Program-made: the position numbers and the translations under genes | Source: Nitrospirota bacterium | GTDB lineage: Bacteria > Nitrospirota > Thermodesulfovibrionia > Thermodesulfovibrionales > Dissulfurispiraceae | NCBI GenBank assembly: GCA_021791055.1 | Contig: JAJYXI010000053.1 | Location: 24,051 to 88,050 of the forward strand | Reading direction: 5' to 3' | DNA length: 64,000 nt | Shown here: piece after piece, positions 1-9,772 of the stretch | Numbering within the stretch: the first letter of the stretch is position 1 | How the letters are laid out: each line of letters begins with the position of its first letter | The notes under the pieces: model-generated | What the model saw: only the letters and a program-made list of their open reading frames with translations | The model's database searches: none | Told to the model about the DNA's origin: nothing

Positions 1-1225
1 CGACATCAAGATTGTATATCCTTGCAAACTCCTCTGCCTCTGTATCAGCAGTTCCTGTCATTCCTGCCAGTTTGTTGTACATCCTGAAGAGGTTCTGGAA
101 GGTGATAGTGGCCAGGGTCTGGTTCTCGCTCGCTATCTTTACTCCCTCTTTGGCCTCGATTGCCTGATGCAGGCCATCGCTCCAGCGCCTGCCGGGCATG
201 AGTCTGCCTGTGAACTCGTCAACGATAATAACCTCTCCGTCCTTCACAACATAATCCACATCCCTCTTGAAAAGATGGTGCGCCCTCAATGCCTGAAGCA
301 CATGATGGACAAGCTCTATATTTGAAGGGTCATAAAGGTTGCCAACGCCGAGAAGCTTCTCTACCTTTGAGCTGCCCGACTCTGTAAGAACAACATTTTT
401 CAGTTTTTCATCTATTTTGAAATCTGCATCCGCTTTAAGGCTCGGAATTATTTTATTAACCTTATAATACTTATCGGTAGATTCTTCCGAAGGACCCGAT
501 ATTATGAGCGGTGTCCTTGCCTCATCTATGAGAATACTGTCCACTTCGTCAACGATTGCATAGTTCAATTCCCTCTGAGAGTAATCAGATGAGTCATATT
601 TCATGTTGTCCCTGAGATAATCGAAGCCGAACTCATTATTGGTGCCATAGGTTACATCAGCAAGATACGCCTCTCCCCTTGTGCACGGCCTCAGGTAATT
701 AAAACGCTTATCATGGGAGACATATGTGTGGTCATAGAGGAATGAATTATCATGCTGTATTACGCCGACAGAGAGCCCTAAAAAGTCATAAATGACTCCC
801 ATCCACTGGGCATCCCTTTTTGCGAGGTAATCGTTAACAGTTACTACATGGACTCCCCTGCCGTCAATGGCATTGAGATAGACAGGCAGGGTTGCAACAA
901 GGGTCTTACCTTCGCCGGTCTTCATCTCCGCTATCCTGCCCTCATGGAGAACAATGCCTCCGATGAGCTGCACATCAAAATGCCTCATGTTTAAAATACG
1001 CCTTGAGACTTCCCTTACAACAGCAAAAGCCTCATTCAGAATATCATCGAGGGTCTCCCCGGCCTCCAGCCTTTTTCTGAATTCATCTGTCTTTGCCTTT
1101 AGCTGGTCATTGTTGAGGGATGAGATTGATGGTTCGAGGGCATTTATTTCATCGACATAGTCGAATAATCTCTTTAATTCCCTCTCGTTTTTTGTGCCGA
1201 ATATCTTCTTTAAAATACTTACCAT
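1..1225 (-). CDS. secA: Preprotein translocase ATPase SecA, N-terminal part (runs off window)
   Basis: Reading leftwards from an ATG at 1225 the frame is open to base 1, giving about 408 residues of a protein normally 800-900 long, so the gene is cut by the window edge. The N-terminus ([19 protein letters not shown]) and the Walker A region ([19 protein letters not shown]) with the following [10 protein letters not shown] motif are those of the SecA DEAD motor, which drives export of unfolded proteins through SecYEG. No strong Shine-Dalgarno precedes the ATG. It is transcribed divergently from pilT; the 143-bp gap carries the pilT promoter. Confidence 0.95.
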   Translation of the reverse strand, partial: MVSILKKIFGTKNERELKRLFDYVDEINALEPSISSLNNDQLKAKTDEFRKRLEAGETLDDILNEAFAVVREVSRRILNMRHFDVQLIGGIVLHEGRIAEMKTGEGKTLVATLPVYLNAIDGRGVHVVTVNDYLAKRDAQWMGVIYDFLGLSVGVIQHDNSFLYDHTYVSHDKRFNYLRPCTRGEAYLADVTYGTNNEFGFDYLRDNMKYDSSDYSQRELNYAIVDEVDSILIDEARTPLIISGPSEESTDKYYKVNKIIPSLKADADFKIDEKLKNVVLTESGSSKVEKLLGVGNLYDPSNIELVHHVLQALRAHHLFKRDVDYVVKDGEVIIVDEFTGRLMPGRRWSDGLHQAIEAKEGVKIASENQTLATITFQNLFRMYNKLAGMTGTADTEAEEFARIYNLDV

Positions 1226-1287
1226 AATCTATTTATACTAAACAACCTAAAACAATTTGTGCAAGCAGGCGGATTATGGTTATGGCC

Positions 1288-1316
1288 TTGACAAAAAATA
1301 TGGTGTTTGATATGTT
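1288..1316 (+). promoter_or_regulatory. Sigma70-type promoter of the pilT operon
   Basis: TTGACA at 1288-1293 and TATGTT at 1311-1316 with a 17-bp spacer, 53 bp before the pilT start. The -35 is a perfect match and the -10 matches at four of six positions. It should drive pilT, the pilU-like gene and the receiver gene, which follow with short gaps. Confidence 0.6.
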
Positions 1317-1368
1317 TTGATTATTCCTATTTCTCAGATAAAATTACTTCCCAAAAAGGAGATTTACC

Positions 1369-2442
1369 ATGGCAAAAATTGATGCCTTTTTTAAGCTTAT
1401 GCTCGACCAGGGGGCCTCTGACCTGCATATGGTTTCCGGACAACAGCCTGTCCTCCGTATAAGGGGCGACCTCGAAAGAGTACAGTTTGATATTCTGGAT
1501 AACGATTCTCTAAGGGCAATGCTCTATGAAATTGCCCCTGAGGAGAAAGTCAAGGTCTTTGAGGAGACAGGAGATGTTGATTTCGGTTATGAAATCCCGG
1601 GCATGGCAAGATTCCGCGCAAACTTCTTCATGCAGAAATACGGCATAGGAGGCGTGTTCAGGCTGATTCCGAGCGAGATAATGACGATTGAACAGCTCGG
1701 TCTGCCGCCTATATGCAAAAGATTTTCGATGCTTCATAAAGGAATGGTTTTAGTAACAGGCCCAACCGGAAGCGGCAAGTCAACAACGCTCGCTGCTATG
1801 ATAGATTACGCCAATAAAAACCGTAAAGACCACATCATTACTGTTGAAGATCCCATAGAGTTTGTCCACAAAAGTCAGGGTTGTGTAGTGAATCACAGAG
1901 AATTGGGTACGCATACGAAATCATTTGCCGCTGCATTAAGGGGCTCATTAAGAGAAGACCCGGACATCATCCTCGTTGGCGAAATGAGAGACCTCGAAAC
2001 TATTCAATTGGCGCTTGAAGCAGCAGCCACGGGTCATCTCGTATTCGGCACGCTGCATACCACAAACGCCCCGAAAACAGTAGACAGAATAATAGATGTA
2101 TTCCCTTCGCATCAGCAGGCGCAGATCAGGACAACCCTATCAGAGAGTCTGAAAGGGGTAATCGCACAAAATCTTTTCAAGAGGGTGGACAAAAAAGGGA
2201 GATGTGCCGCTTTGGAAATCCTTGTTTGCACATATGCCGTAGGAGCATTAATAAGAGAGGCTAAAACCCACCAGATACCATCGGCAATGCAGACAGGAAA
2301 AAAGTATGGAATGCAGACATTAGACGATGCAATAATGGAGCTCCTATTAAAGAAATGGATAAGCCCGGAAGATGCTTATGATAAGGCAATTGATAAACAG
2401 AAATTTGCTCAGTTCCTGAAAGAGCCTCCTCCGGAGTTTTAA
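1369..2442 (+). CDS. pilT: Type IV pilus retraction ATPase PilT
   Basis: 357 residues, the usual PilT length. An N-terminal PAS-like region (ASDLHMVSGQQPVLRIRGDL) is followed by Walker A GPTGSGKSTT, the Asp box around ITVEDPIEF, Walker B DPDIILVGEMRD and the His box GHLVFGTLHTTNA. These are the hallmarks of the hexameric secretion ATPase that depolymerises type IV pili for twitching motility. A clear Shine-Dalgarno (AAAGGAG) precedes the ATG. The next gene is a second PilT-family ATPase 26 bp downstream, as in pilTU pairs. PilT rather than PilB is supported by length and by the absence of the long N-terminal domain. Confidence 0.93.
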   Translation: MAKIDAFFKLMLDQGASDLHMVSGQQPVLRIRGDLERVQFDILDNDSLRAMLYEIAPEEKVKVFEETGDVDFGYEIPGMARFRANFFMQKYGIGGVFRLIPSEIMTIEQLGLPPICKRFSMLHKGMVLVTGPTGSGKSTTLAAMIDYANKNRKDHIITVEDPIEFVHKSQGCVVNHRELGTHTKSFAAALRGSLREDPDIILVGEMRDLETIQLALEAAATGHLVFGTLHTTNAPKTVDRIIDVFPSHQQAQIRTTLSESLKGVIAQNLFKRVDKKGRCAALEILVCTYAVGALIREAKTHQIPSAMQTGKKYGMQTLDDAIMELLLKKWISPEDAYDKAIDKQKFAQFLKEPPPEF

Positions 2443-2468
2443 TTTAAACAGTAATCAAGGGAGGAATT

Positions 2469-3665
2469 ATGAGAAAACCGGAAATAGATTACATACTCTC
2501 CACAATGCTGGAGAGCCACAGCAATGTCTCTGACCTCAACTTCACAGTGGGCAAGCCGCCGCAGGTGGAATCCTCAGGACAACTTGTTCCTGTATCCTTT
2601 GAAGGCCATGCCATAGAAGCCCTCACGCCATTTCAGACAGAGATGATCGCCCTTAATCTGATAAACTCAGACCGCCGCCTCACAGAAAACCTCATTAATG
2701 AGGGCTCATGCGACCTCTCATATCACCTGCCGGAAAAGGCAAGATTCAGGGTAAATATATTCTCACAGCGCGGCTCTTGTTCCATAGTTCTCAGACAGTT
2801 GGCCACACGCATTCCGACACTCGCTGATTTAAAAATGCCGGAAGTCTTATCGCAGATAGCAGAGGAAAAAAACGGTCTTGTTCTTGTAACCGGAGCAACA
2901 GGGAGTGGAAAATCATCCACGCTGGCAGCAGTTTTAGATATTATCAATCAAAACAAGGCTGTCCATGTACTCACACTTGAGGACCCGGTGGAGTTTGCCC
3001 ATCCCCATAAAAAGGCAACCTTTAACCAGAGGGAAATGGGAATAGATTTCGATACATTCGCCAATGGATTGAGGGCTGCATTAAGACAGGCGCCAAAGGT
3101 AATCCTCGTTGGAGAGATGAGGGACAGGGAGACCGTTGAAATAGGCTTGACCGCTGCAGAGACAGGACACCTCGTTCTTTCCACGCTCCACACAATAGAT
3201 GCAGGACAGACAATTAACAGGATAGTCGGAATGTTTGATCAGGAAGAAGAAAAACAGGTTAGAATCCGTCTTGCCGATACTGTAAGATGGGTTGTAAGCC
3301 AGAGGCTGTTGCCGAAAATAGGCGGCGGCAGGGTCGCAGTTGTAGAAATCATGAAGACAGGCCTGAGGGTAAAGGAATCCATCCTTAACGGCGAATCAGA
3401 AGGCAAAACATTCTATGAACTCATAGATCAAGGCGAGGCCTTCGGAATGCAGACCTTTGACAAGGCTATCATCGATTGTTATAAAGAAGGACTAATCACC
3501 GAAGAAACAGCGCTCGCATATGCCTCCAAGAAGGCAATTGTCGGCAGGGGCATTGATATGATTAAATCAGCCAAGGGTGAAAAGACAACGGATATAGAAG
3601 GCCTAAGGCTGGATAAGGATTACGAGAAAAAAGTAAAAGAGCAGCAGTTTAAACCTAAAATATAA
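2469..3665 (+). CDS. PilT/PilU-family type IV pilus ATPase
   Basis: 398 residues, paralogous to the preceding gene, with Walker A GATGSGKSST, HVLTLEDPVEFAH, the Walker B stretch VILVGEMRDRETVEIG and the His box GHLVLSTLHTIDA. It is longer than PilT, with a C-terminal extension rich in Lys and Glu. Position right behind pilT and the length suggest a PilU-like accessory retraction motor; naming it pilU would go beyond what the sequence alone shows. A Shine-Dalgarno (AGGGAGG) lies just before the ATG. Confidence 0.85.
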   Translation: MRKPEIDYILSTMLESHSNVSDLNFTVGKPPQVESSGQLVPVSFEGHAIEALTPFQTEMIALNLINSDRRLTENLINEGSCDLSYHLPEKARFRVNIFSQRGSCSIVLRQLATRIPTLADLKMPEVLSQIAEEKNGLVLVTGATGSGKSSTLAAVLDIINQNKAVHVLTLEDPVEFAHPHKKATFNQREMGIDFDTFANGLRAALRQAPKVILVGEMRDRETVEIGLTAAETGHLVLSTLHTIDAGQTINRIVGMFDQEEEKQVRIRLADTVRWVVSQRLLPKIGGGRVAVVEIMKTGLRVKESILNGESEGKTFYELIDQGEAFGMQTFDKAIIDCYKEGLITEETALAYASKKAIVGRGIDMIKSAKGEKTTDIEGLRLDKDYEKKVKEQQFKPKI

Positions 3666-3685
3666 TTGAAACGAGGTGCTATTTT

Positions 3686-4171
3686 ATGAGTCCAGAGCCA
3701 GAGATAAAGCCAGAGATAAAGATAGAAGAGTATGGCGAAGGTTTTAAAACAGTCCTGATATGCGATGACAATGCAGAGACCCTGAATCTGATAAATTATG
3801 CGTTAAAAGAACTGCAGTATAAAGTCGAGATTTCTACAGGCAGCAGCGATACCTATGAAAAGTTAAGATTTAACCAGTATGATGTGGTTGTCCTGAATGA
3901 AAATTTTGGAGGGAGCGCTCCTGAAAACAACGAGGTCTTGAAGTTCTTGCAGAACATGCCTATGAATACGAGGAGGCATATCTTCCTTGCCCTCGTGGGT
4001 CAAAATCTTAAAACACTGGATAATATGACCGCCTTTTCAAAAAGCGTTAACGCAGTTATTAATAAACAAGACCTTCCGAATCTGGTGAATATCCTGAAGA
4101 AATCAGTCGCCGATAACGATCAATTTTATAAGGTATACAAAGAAATATTGAGGAAATTGGGGAAAAGATAA
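3686..4171 (+). CDS. Degenerate receiver-domain protein
   Basis: 161 residues. Residues from about 20 onward look like a CheY-type receiver: VLICDDNAET supplies the acidic pair, but the expected phospho-acceptor strand reads VVVLNENFGG, with Asn where Asp is normal. A LALVGQNL strand follows. It is therefore probably a pseudo-receiver that cannot be phosphorylated in the classical way, acting as a protein-interaction module. Placement 20 bp behind the two pilus ATPases suggests a role in pilus control; this is inference from neighbourhood only. Confidence 0.65.
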   Translation: MSPEPEIKPEIKIEEYGEGFKTVLICDDNAETLNLINYALKELQYKVEISTGSSDTYEKLRFNQYDVVVLNENFGGSAPENNEVLKFLQNMPMNTRRHIFLALVGQNLKTLDNMTAFSKSVNAVINKQDLPNLVNILKKSVADNDQFYKVYKEILRKLGKR

Positions 4172-4192
4172 GGATAAAATCTTATCTTTCCC
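4160..4192. terminator. Hairpin at end of pilT operon
   Basis: A 9-bp perfect stem (AAAGATAAG / CTTATCTTT) with an 8-base loop, extended at the base by G/C pairs. It overlaps the stop region of the receiver gene and lies in front of a convergent gene, so it probably terminates the pilus operon. Confidence 0.5.
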
Positions 4193-4220
4193 TCCGCCAG
4201 AAAGGAAAAATTGAAGCTTT

Positions 4221-4415
4221 CTAAAATACTTTTTCTTTCAGCCTTCCTGCATAATCAACTGCCTGGTCTTTTACATCCTCTGCAAACTCCGCTATCTGCT
4301 TTCTCGTTTTCTTACCTGACTGCGGCGCCAAAAGAAAAGCAAGCCCTGCACCCACAAGCCCCCCTGCGAGGAATGAAAAAAGTGCAATCAACCCTGTGTT
4401 CTCATTTTTCTGCAT
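4221..4415 (-). CDS. YtxH-like small membrane protein
   Basis: 64 residues with one hydrophobic segment (about residues 9-30, LIALFSFLAGGLVGAGLAFL) followed by LLAPQSGKKTRKQI and an amphipathic charged tail. The glycine-rich membrane segment followed by APxSGxxTR is the YtxH/DUF883-type signature, small stress-associated membrane proteins of unknown molecular role. A very good Shine-Dalgarno (AAGGAGG) stands 7 bases before the ATG. It converges on the pilus operon and is followed by glgB on the same strand further upstream. Confidence 0.75.
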   Translation of the reverse strand: MQKNENTGLIALFSFLAGGLVGAGLAFLLAPQSGKKTRKQIAEFAEDVKDQAVDYAGRLKEKVF

Positions 4416-4498
4416 ATCAAACCTCCTTAAAGACGAGTGATAAATAGCTCATAAGCAATCTATATCACAGGATGCCGCCTTCGTCAAGGACTTTCTAT

Positions 4499-6406
4499 TC
4501 AGGCTTGCCCGGTCTTGAATATCAAGACAGACAGCGGCGGCAATGTGAGGTTTAATGAGTATTGCCTTTTATGGCACGGCACGCTATCGGCATAAACTCC
4601 GCCTGCATTCCCGATGTTTCCTCCCCAGTATATCTCCGAATCGCTGTTTAAAATCTCCCTGTAAAAACCTCCTTTAGGGACACCTATCCTGTATCCGAAC
4701 CTCGGCACAGGTGTGAGGTTGAAAACAAAGACAAGGAAATCATCATGATTCTTTGCCCTTCTGATAAAGGATAAAACACAATTGTCCGAATCATGGAAAT
4801 CTATCCACTCAAAGCCATGCCAATCAAAATCAACCTCATGCATTGCAGGCTCTGTTTTATAGAGGTGGTTTAAATCAGAAACAAACCTCTGCAATTTTTT
4901 ATGCGGCTCGTACTGAAGCAAATGCCAGTCAAGGGAGCTGTCAAAATTCCATTCACTCCACTGGCCGAATTCAGAGCCCATAAACAAAAGTTTTTTACCG
5001 GGATGGCCGTACATATACCCATAAAGAGCCCTCAGGTTTGCGAATTTCTGCCACATGTCACCCGGCATCTTATCGAGCATCGACCTTTTTCCATAGACAA
5101 CCTCATCATGGGAAAAAGGCAAAATAAAATTTTCTGTAAAGGCATAGAGCATGCTGAATGTAAGATTGTTTGCATGATATTTCCTGTAAACAGCGTCCTT
5201 TGAAAAATATTCGAGGGTATCATGCATCCAGCCCATATTCCACTTCATGCTGAAACCGAGGCCGCCCAGATATGTAGGTCTTGAAACTCCAGTCCACGCC
5301 GTTGACTCTTCGGCTACTGTAAGTACACCTGGATGGTATTGATGGACAACCTCATTAAATTTCTTCAAGAAATCTATTGCCTCAAGATTTTCATTGCCGC
5401 CGTAAATATTGGGTATCCATTCTCCCGGCTCTCTCGAGTAGTCGAGATAAAGCATGGATGCAACCGCGTCCACCCTCAATCCGTCAATGTGGTATTTTTC
5501 GAGCCAGAAAAGGGCATTGGAAATAAGATAGTTAGCGACTTCGCGTCTGCCGTAATTGAATATAAGCGTGCCCCACTCCTTATGTTCTCCCTTTTTAGGG
5601 TCTTCATGTTCATAGAGGCATGTACCGTCAAAAAATCCGAGACCGTGTGCGTCCTTCGGGAAATGGGCAGGAACCCAATCTATTATTACGCCGATTCCAC
5701 TCCGGTGGCATTTATCAACAAAATACATGAGGTCCTCTGGCTTTCCGAATCTGCTCGTGGGTGCATAATGGCCTATTGTCTGATAGCCCCATGAGGCATC
5801 GAGGGGGTGCTCTGAAATGGGTAAAAGCTCTATATGGGTATAGCCGAGTTTCTTAACATGCGGTATTAATTTATCGGCAAGCTCCCTGTATGTGAGGAAT
5901 CTACTACCATCTTCAGGCACCCGCATCCATGAGCCTAAGTGCACTTCATAGATGGAAACTGGAGATTCAAACCAGTTCTTTTTTCCTCTCATCTCTATCC
6001 ATTCGGCATCCTGCCATTTATGCTTGCCTTCTATGTTATATACAATGGCAGCGCTCTTCGGCCTTACCTCGAAATAAAAGGCAAAGGGGTCTGCCTTTTG
6101 CTCTTTATAGCCCTTGTATTTTGATTTGATTTCAAACTTATACAACTCGCCCTCATCAAGTCCCGGAACGAATATCTCCCATATGCCGGAATCTCCAAGA
6201 AGTTTCATTGGATGTTTTTTCCCATCCCAATGATTAAAGTCTCCGATAACACTTACCCTTTTTGCATTGGGCGCCCAGACAGCAAAGTGTACGCCCTTTA
6301 CACCGCCTATTTCCACAACATGGGCGCCGAGCTTTTCGTAATTCTTGTAATGCGTGCCCTCCCCTATCAGGTGAAGGTCAAAATCTGTCAGGACTCTTTT
6401 TTTCAT
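4499..6406 (-). CDS. glgB: 1,4-alpha-glucan branching enzyme GlgB
   Basis: 635 residues, typical for GlgB. An N-terminal CBM48 region ([20 protein letters not shown], about 41-60) precedes a GH13 barrel with IIDWVPAHF, the nucleophile motif [12 protein letters not shown] (Asp near 313), the acid/base motif VAEESTAW (Glu near 366) and [10 protein letters not shown]. It introduces alpha-1,6 branches into glycogen in the cytoplasm. Start chosen at the ATG with TAAGGAGAGAAC upstream. No other glycogen gene is beside it, so it is separated from any glg cluster here. Confidence 0.95.
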   Translation of the reverse strand: MKKRVLTDFDLHLIGEGTHYKNYEKLGAHVVEIGGVKGVHFAVWAPNAKRVSVIGDFNHWDGKKHPMKLLGDSGIWEIFVPGLDEGELYKFEIKSKYKGYKEQKADPFAFYFEVRPKSAAIVYNIEGKHKWQDAEWIEMRGKKNWFESPVSIYEVHLGSWMRVPEDGSRFLTYRELADKLIPHVKKLGYTHIELLPISEHPLDASWGYQTIGHYAPTSRFGKPEDLMYFVDKCHRSGIGVIIDWVPAHFPKDAHGLGFFDGTCLYEHEDPKKGEHKEWGTLIFNYGRREVANYLISNALFWLEKYHIDGLRVDAVASMLYLDYSREPGEWIPNIYGGNENLEAIDFLKKFNEVVHQYHPGVLTVAEESTAWTGVSRPTYLGGLGFSMKWNMGWMHDTLEYFSKDAVYRKYHANNLTFSMLYAFTENFILPFSHDEVVYGKRSMLDKMPGDMWQKFANLRALYGYMYGHPGKKLLFMGSEFGQWSEWNFDSSLDWHLLQYEPHKKLQRFVSDLNHLYKTEPAMHEVDFDWHGFEWIDFHDSDNCVLSFIRRAKNHDDFLVFVFNLTPVPRFGYRIGVPKGGFYREILNSDSEIYWGGNIGNAGGVYADSVPCHKRQYSLNLTLPPLSVLIFKTGQA

Positions 6407-6439
6407 GTTCTCTCCTTAGTAAAACCCTAATTTCTGCAG

Positions 6440-6483
6440 ATTATAACTGACGGTAGGGCAGATGACTTTCCCTCAGTTATAAT
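6440..6483. promoter_or_regulatory. Inverted repeat between PLD gene and glgB
   Basis: ATTATAACTGA at 6440-6450 is perfectly repeated inverted at 6473-6483 (TCAGTTATAAT). It sits downstream of the PLD gene and upstream of glgB on the same strand, so it may be the terminator of the former or an operator for the latter; its arm also contains a TATAAT-like hexamer pointing toward glgB. Confidence 0.4.
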
Positions 6484-6509
6484 ATTCTATCACATATAAA
6501 AACGAAAAC

Positions 6510-8129
6510 TTATTCCCAACCCAATCTGAAGGATTGGCATAACCTGTCAGCCTCGTTTATGAATTCCATTGCTACCCTTTCGTCCCTTATTACCGAAAGG
6601 ACTTCATCCGAATAAATGCTTGACTCATACCAGTTAAATGATTCTGTTATTACTGTATAACCATCGAAAACTGCAAACTTATGATGCAAAGGAGAGTATA
6701 TGCTTTCCCGGTAATATACCAAAACACACTCCATCCAGGCATCCTTTAGTCGCTTTACTGAGTCCTTCAATGTCCTGCGAAAATCCTTGTCCCATGGCTC
6801 TGGTAGGGGCTGTGTGTGGGCGAGCATTCCGTTCAGAATAATTCTTACCCTGACACCCCTGTTCCTTGCATTGATAAGGGCTGTTACTACATCGGTTTCA
6901 TGACCATTGTGGTATGAAATGCCTGTGAGATAGTCCATATCAAACATGACTACAATTATCGAATGCCCGGCATTTTCGATCTCTGTAATAATGGCATCCT
7001 GCGGTCGGTAATAATCTCTATGCGGTGTGTAATAACTGCCGAAGCTGTAGTAGAGGTTATAGCGCTCCTGTGGATTAACATGCAGCCTCTGTATAACTCC
7101 GCCCCTTATGGCATGGTATATGTTGGAGTAAAGGAGGGCAAAATCCCTGGAATAATAAACGAGTCCGTTTTCCCAGTTGCCTCCCCAGAGATGAAAATGG
7201 AGATTATAGGAACTGGAATGAACCATCTCCCCATCGAATATAATAAACTTTGTGTGCATGCTTGATATGCCTTCCGACAGATTACACGGAGTATTATGCA
7301 CAACACCATAAACAGGGATTCCGGCGTGTCTCATCTTTGCAATATTTTCTGTGCAGTTCATGGAACTTACAGAGGCCCAGTCGCCAATACACTCTACTTC
7401 GACACCATTTTTCTTTGCATATATGAGATGTTCAGCCACATGGTAGTTGTCAAAATCAAAGACGGCAATCTGTATAAAATGTCTGCCTTTCGGGTCATTC
7501 CGCTTGCGTTCTATCACCCAATCAATGTGCCTGTGGATCTCATGGATGGGATGACCGGGGTCCCAGGTATTGCCCCTCGTAAAAAAAGGGCGAATGGGCA
7601 GGTCATTATATCCGTTATTGACCTTATGGAGTGCCTGCCGGATTTCTTCCCTATTTAGTTCGTATGTAATGTAGTCATTTTTTGTTTTGAAATAGGGTTC
7701 ATGAAAGTCGCTGATATCCAGCCACCCCCTGTGAAAGTCATCGAGGGTGGCAAATTTATAATCATATTGTGATGGGATCGATTTCCCGTCCTTATGGATT
7801 ATATAAGAGAATTTGATATATTTTATGCGGCCGTGGCAGCTTTCATAGGGGAAGAGGGGAAGCTGATGCGTTTGCCACTTCTGCCAGTTGTCTCCCCATT
7901 CACCGCAGTAATAGGTGTTAATTATATAAAATTCGGTAGTGCCATCCTCTCTATACACCTTAAGAACCACCTTTAATGCCTTTTCCGGAGAATAGTTATA
8001 AAAGGAAAAACCGATACCGCCGGGGAAGTTGGAGATTTGCCAGTTCTGCATGTTCTTTACAATCCTTCTCTCACCAATCCACTTATATGAAGGATGGGCA
8101 AACTCTTCTGCTGCTGCCTTTCTTTTCAT
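6510..8129 (-). CDS. Phospholipase D-like protein with two HKD motifs
   Basis: 539 residues from the ATG at 8129; an in-frame GTG at 8153 would overlap the previous gene, so I prefer the ATG. The C-terminal two thirds hold two HxKxxxxDG motifs (HTKFIIFDGEMVHSSSYN and HHKFAVFDGYTVITESFN), the active-site pair of the PLD superfamily, which includes phosphodiesterases and nucleases such as Nuc. The first ~150 residues form a separate beta-rich region (YYCGEWGDNWQKW) resembling the tail of the adjacent Fic protein. No signal peptide is seen. It is the last gene of a three-gene operon, 5 bp after the Fic stop. The substrate is unknown. Confidence 0.8.
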   Translation of the reverse strand: MKRKAAAEEFAHPSYKWIGERRIVKNMQNWQISNFPGGIGFSFYNYSPEKALKVVLKVYREDGTTEFYIINTYYCGEWGDNWQKWQTHQLPLFPYESCHGRIKYIKFSYIIHKDGKSIPSQYDYKFATLDDFHRGWLDISDFHEPYFKTKNDYITYELNREEIRQALHKVNNGYNDLPIRPFFTRGNTWDPGHPIHEIHRHIDWVIERKRNDPKGRHFIQIAVFDFDNYHVAEHLIYAKKNGVEVECIGDWASVSSMNCTENIAKMRHAGIPVYGVVHNTPCNLSEGISSMHTKFIIFDGEMVHSSSYNLHFHLWGGNWENGLVYYSRDFALLYSNIYHAIRGGVIQRLHVNPQERYNLYYSFGSYYTPHRDYYRPQDAIITEIENAGHSIIVVMFDMDYLTGISYHNGHETDVVTALINARNRGVRVRIILNGMLAHTQPLPEPWDKDFRRTLKDSVKRLKDAWMECVLVYYRESIYSPLHHKFAVFDGYTVITESFNWYESSIYSDEVLSVIRDERVAMEFINEADRLCQSFRLGWE

Positions 8130-8134
8130 GTTCG

Positions 8135-9757
8135 TTACTTTTCTATTCTGCACGAATAATTTAAACCCTTATTATTGAATATCCGCCCGCTTTCATGGGA
8201 GACAATACAGCAGTTAAAATACTGGCAATTGTAATGAAAATCTCTGAGTTCTATTATAAAGTTCACATCAAATACCCTTACCCCCTGTATCATGGATTTC
8301 ATCTCCTTTATGAAAAAATTGTTCCTGAGGCTGAAAACATGCTGCCATTCCCCGCACCGGCCATGGGAAAAACCACAATAAATCGTCATATTGTACAGGC
8401 TGTATTCGTCTGGGAAAACAATATTGCACCGATCCTGATATTGCCAGCTCAACGGATTGCTGTTATCCATCAGATAGGCATGAAAGTTCACCTCCAGCCT
8501 GCATGGCCTACCATCAATCTGCCTGAAGTGAATCCCTGAATCAAAGGAAACATTGTAAATATTTCTATGGAGAAGACCGAAATGCTCCAATTTCCACTTC
8601 TCGTAGAAGTAAGAATCCACGGCCTTCATAATCCTCATCTTTATATACTCATGCATATCCTCCATACTGCCTCCATAGCGGGGCAGTGCAAACATTTCAT
8701 CTTCATCTTTAAAGCTTATAGGCGGTATCCCCTTTTTGAGGAACATGTAATTTAAGAAGCATTTACCGACCCTGCCGTTTGAATCCCTGAAAGGGTGTAT
8801 GCCGATGAACATATAGTATGATCTGGACAGATTGTAGATAAAGGCATCGAGATGATGAAAGCTCTGTCCTGTCTCCCACAGCACATGTGCCAGATCTACT
8901 ATCTCTCTCTGGAAATTGCCGAATTCAAAGGTAACCCCGTTCCTGTCAGGAAAATCACCGGTTCTGAAGTTACCTGCATCAGGGTCAAGGCCTCTGGATA
9001 AAACGAAGTGAATCCTCTTTAACAAACCGATGCTTATATCGGTAAAATTATGAAGGTTTGAAAATATCTCTTTATACATCTCAAGAAAATTCCTGTTGCT
9101 TACAATCTTTAAATCCTGGGGAGAAAGAACATTATGGTGGCCCCTGCTCCCCTTCATAATCGTCATTGAAGAGTCGCCGAGATTTAAAAATAATTTCTGA
9201 AAAATGGCAGTATTGAGCGGCCATGGTGTTTCTCCCATGACATGGAAATAATGGTCAAGGTTTAAACTCGCAGGATACGCTGATGCCGGAATGTTTTCGA
9301 CAGGGTTACGGTTTAATTTTTTGCACAACTCAGCAATGATGTAGTTGGAATTCATCGAATCAATTTGCTCCTGAGGCAGGTATATTGTCCTTTTTACAGA
9401 GTCGATATGTTTTTTAAATCTCTCTTCCAGTACCGGATAGAGATGCCATGCATGGTCGTTTTTCATTGCCTCCAACGCCCCATATAAATCCATGTTAACC
9501 CCATACCCCCTGTAACCGAGGGAGTTTATGACGAATTGCCTCCTGTTTATATCATTAATTGTTATGCGATAGAGTTCCTTATTGTAGTGCCATTTTTTGT
9601 AATAATTTAAAAGAGACCCCATATCCCATGCATCCTGATGCTTTAGCTCTTCAAGCTCACGCATTATAACTTGAAATTCTGTCCTGACGGACTGGGTTAA
9701 GGCATGGCAATTATGATCCCATTGATAGGCAAGAACAAAATATTCGAGATGAGACAT
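8135..9757 (-). CDS. Fic-domain protein (AMPylase-like)
   Basis: 540 residues. The Fic motif reads HPFRDSNGRVGK (about residues 330-341) against the family HPFxxGNGRxxR: the first Gly is Ser and the final Arg is Lys, so nucleotide handling may differ. The catalytic His is kept. Fic proteins transfer AMP or related groups to Ser/Thr/Tyr hydroxyls of targets. Helices of about 300 residues precede the Fic core, and a ~130-residue beta-rich tail follows, containing a CGEW motif as in the neighbouring PLD protein. Its start lies 15 bp from the stop of the upstream nuclease gene, so the three genes are probably co-transcribed. Confidence 0.8.
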   Translation of the reverse strand: MSHLEYFVLAYQWDHNCHALTQSVRTEFQVIMRELEELKHQDAWDMGSLLNYYKKWHYNKELYRITINDINRRQFVINSLGYRGYGVNMDLYGALEAMKNDHAWHLYPVLEERFKKHIDSVKRTIYLPQEQIDSMNSNYIIAELCKKLNRNPVENIPASAYPASLNLDHYFHVMGETPWPLNTAIFQKLFLNLGDSSMTIMKGSRGHHNVLSPQDLKIVSNRNFLEMYKEIFSNLHNFTDISIGLLKRIHFVLSRGLDPDAGNFRTGDFPDRNGVTFEFGNFQREIVDLAHVLWETGQSFHHLDAFIYNLSRSYYMFIGIHPFRDSNGRVGKCFLNYMFLKKGIPPISFKDEDEMFALPRYGGSMEDMHEYIKMRIMKAVDSYFYEKWKLEHFGLLHRNIYNVSFDSGIHFRQIDGRPCRLEVNFHAYLMDNSNPLSWQYQDRCNIVFPDEYSLYNMTIYCGFSHGRCGEWQHVFSLRNNFFIKEMKSMIQGVRVFDVNFIIELRDFHYNCQYFNCCIVSHESGRIFNNKGLNYSCRIEK

Positions 9758-9772
9758 AAAAACCCCTGCTTA

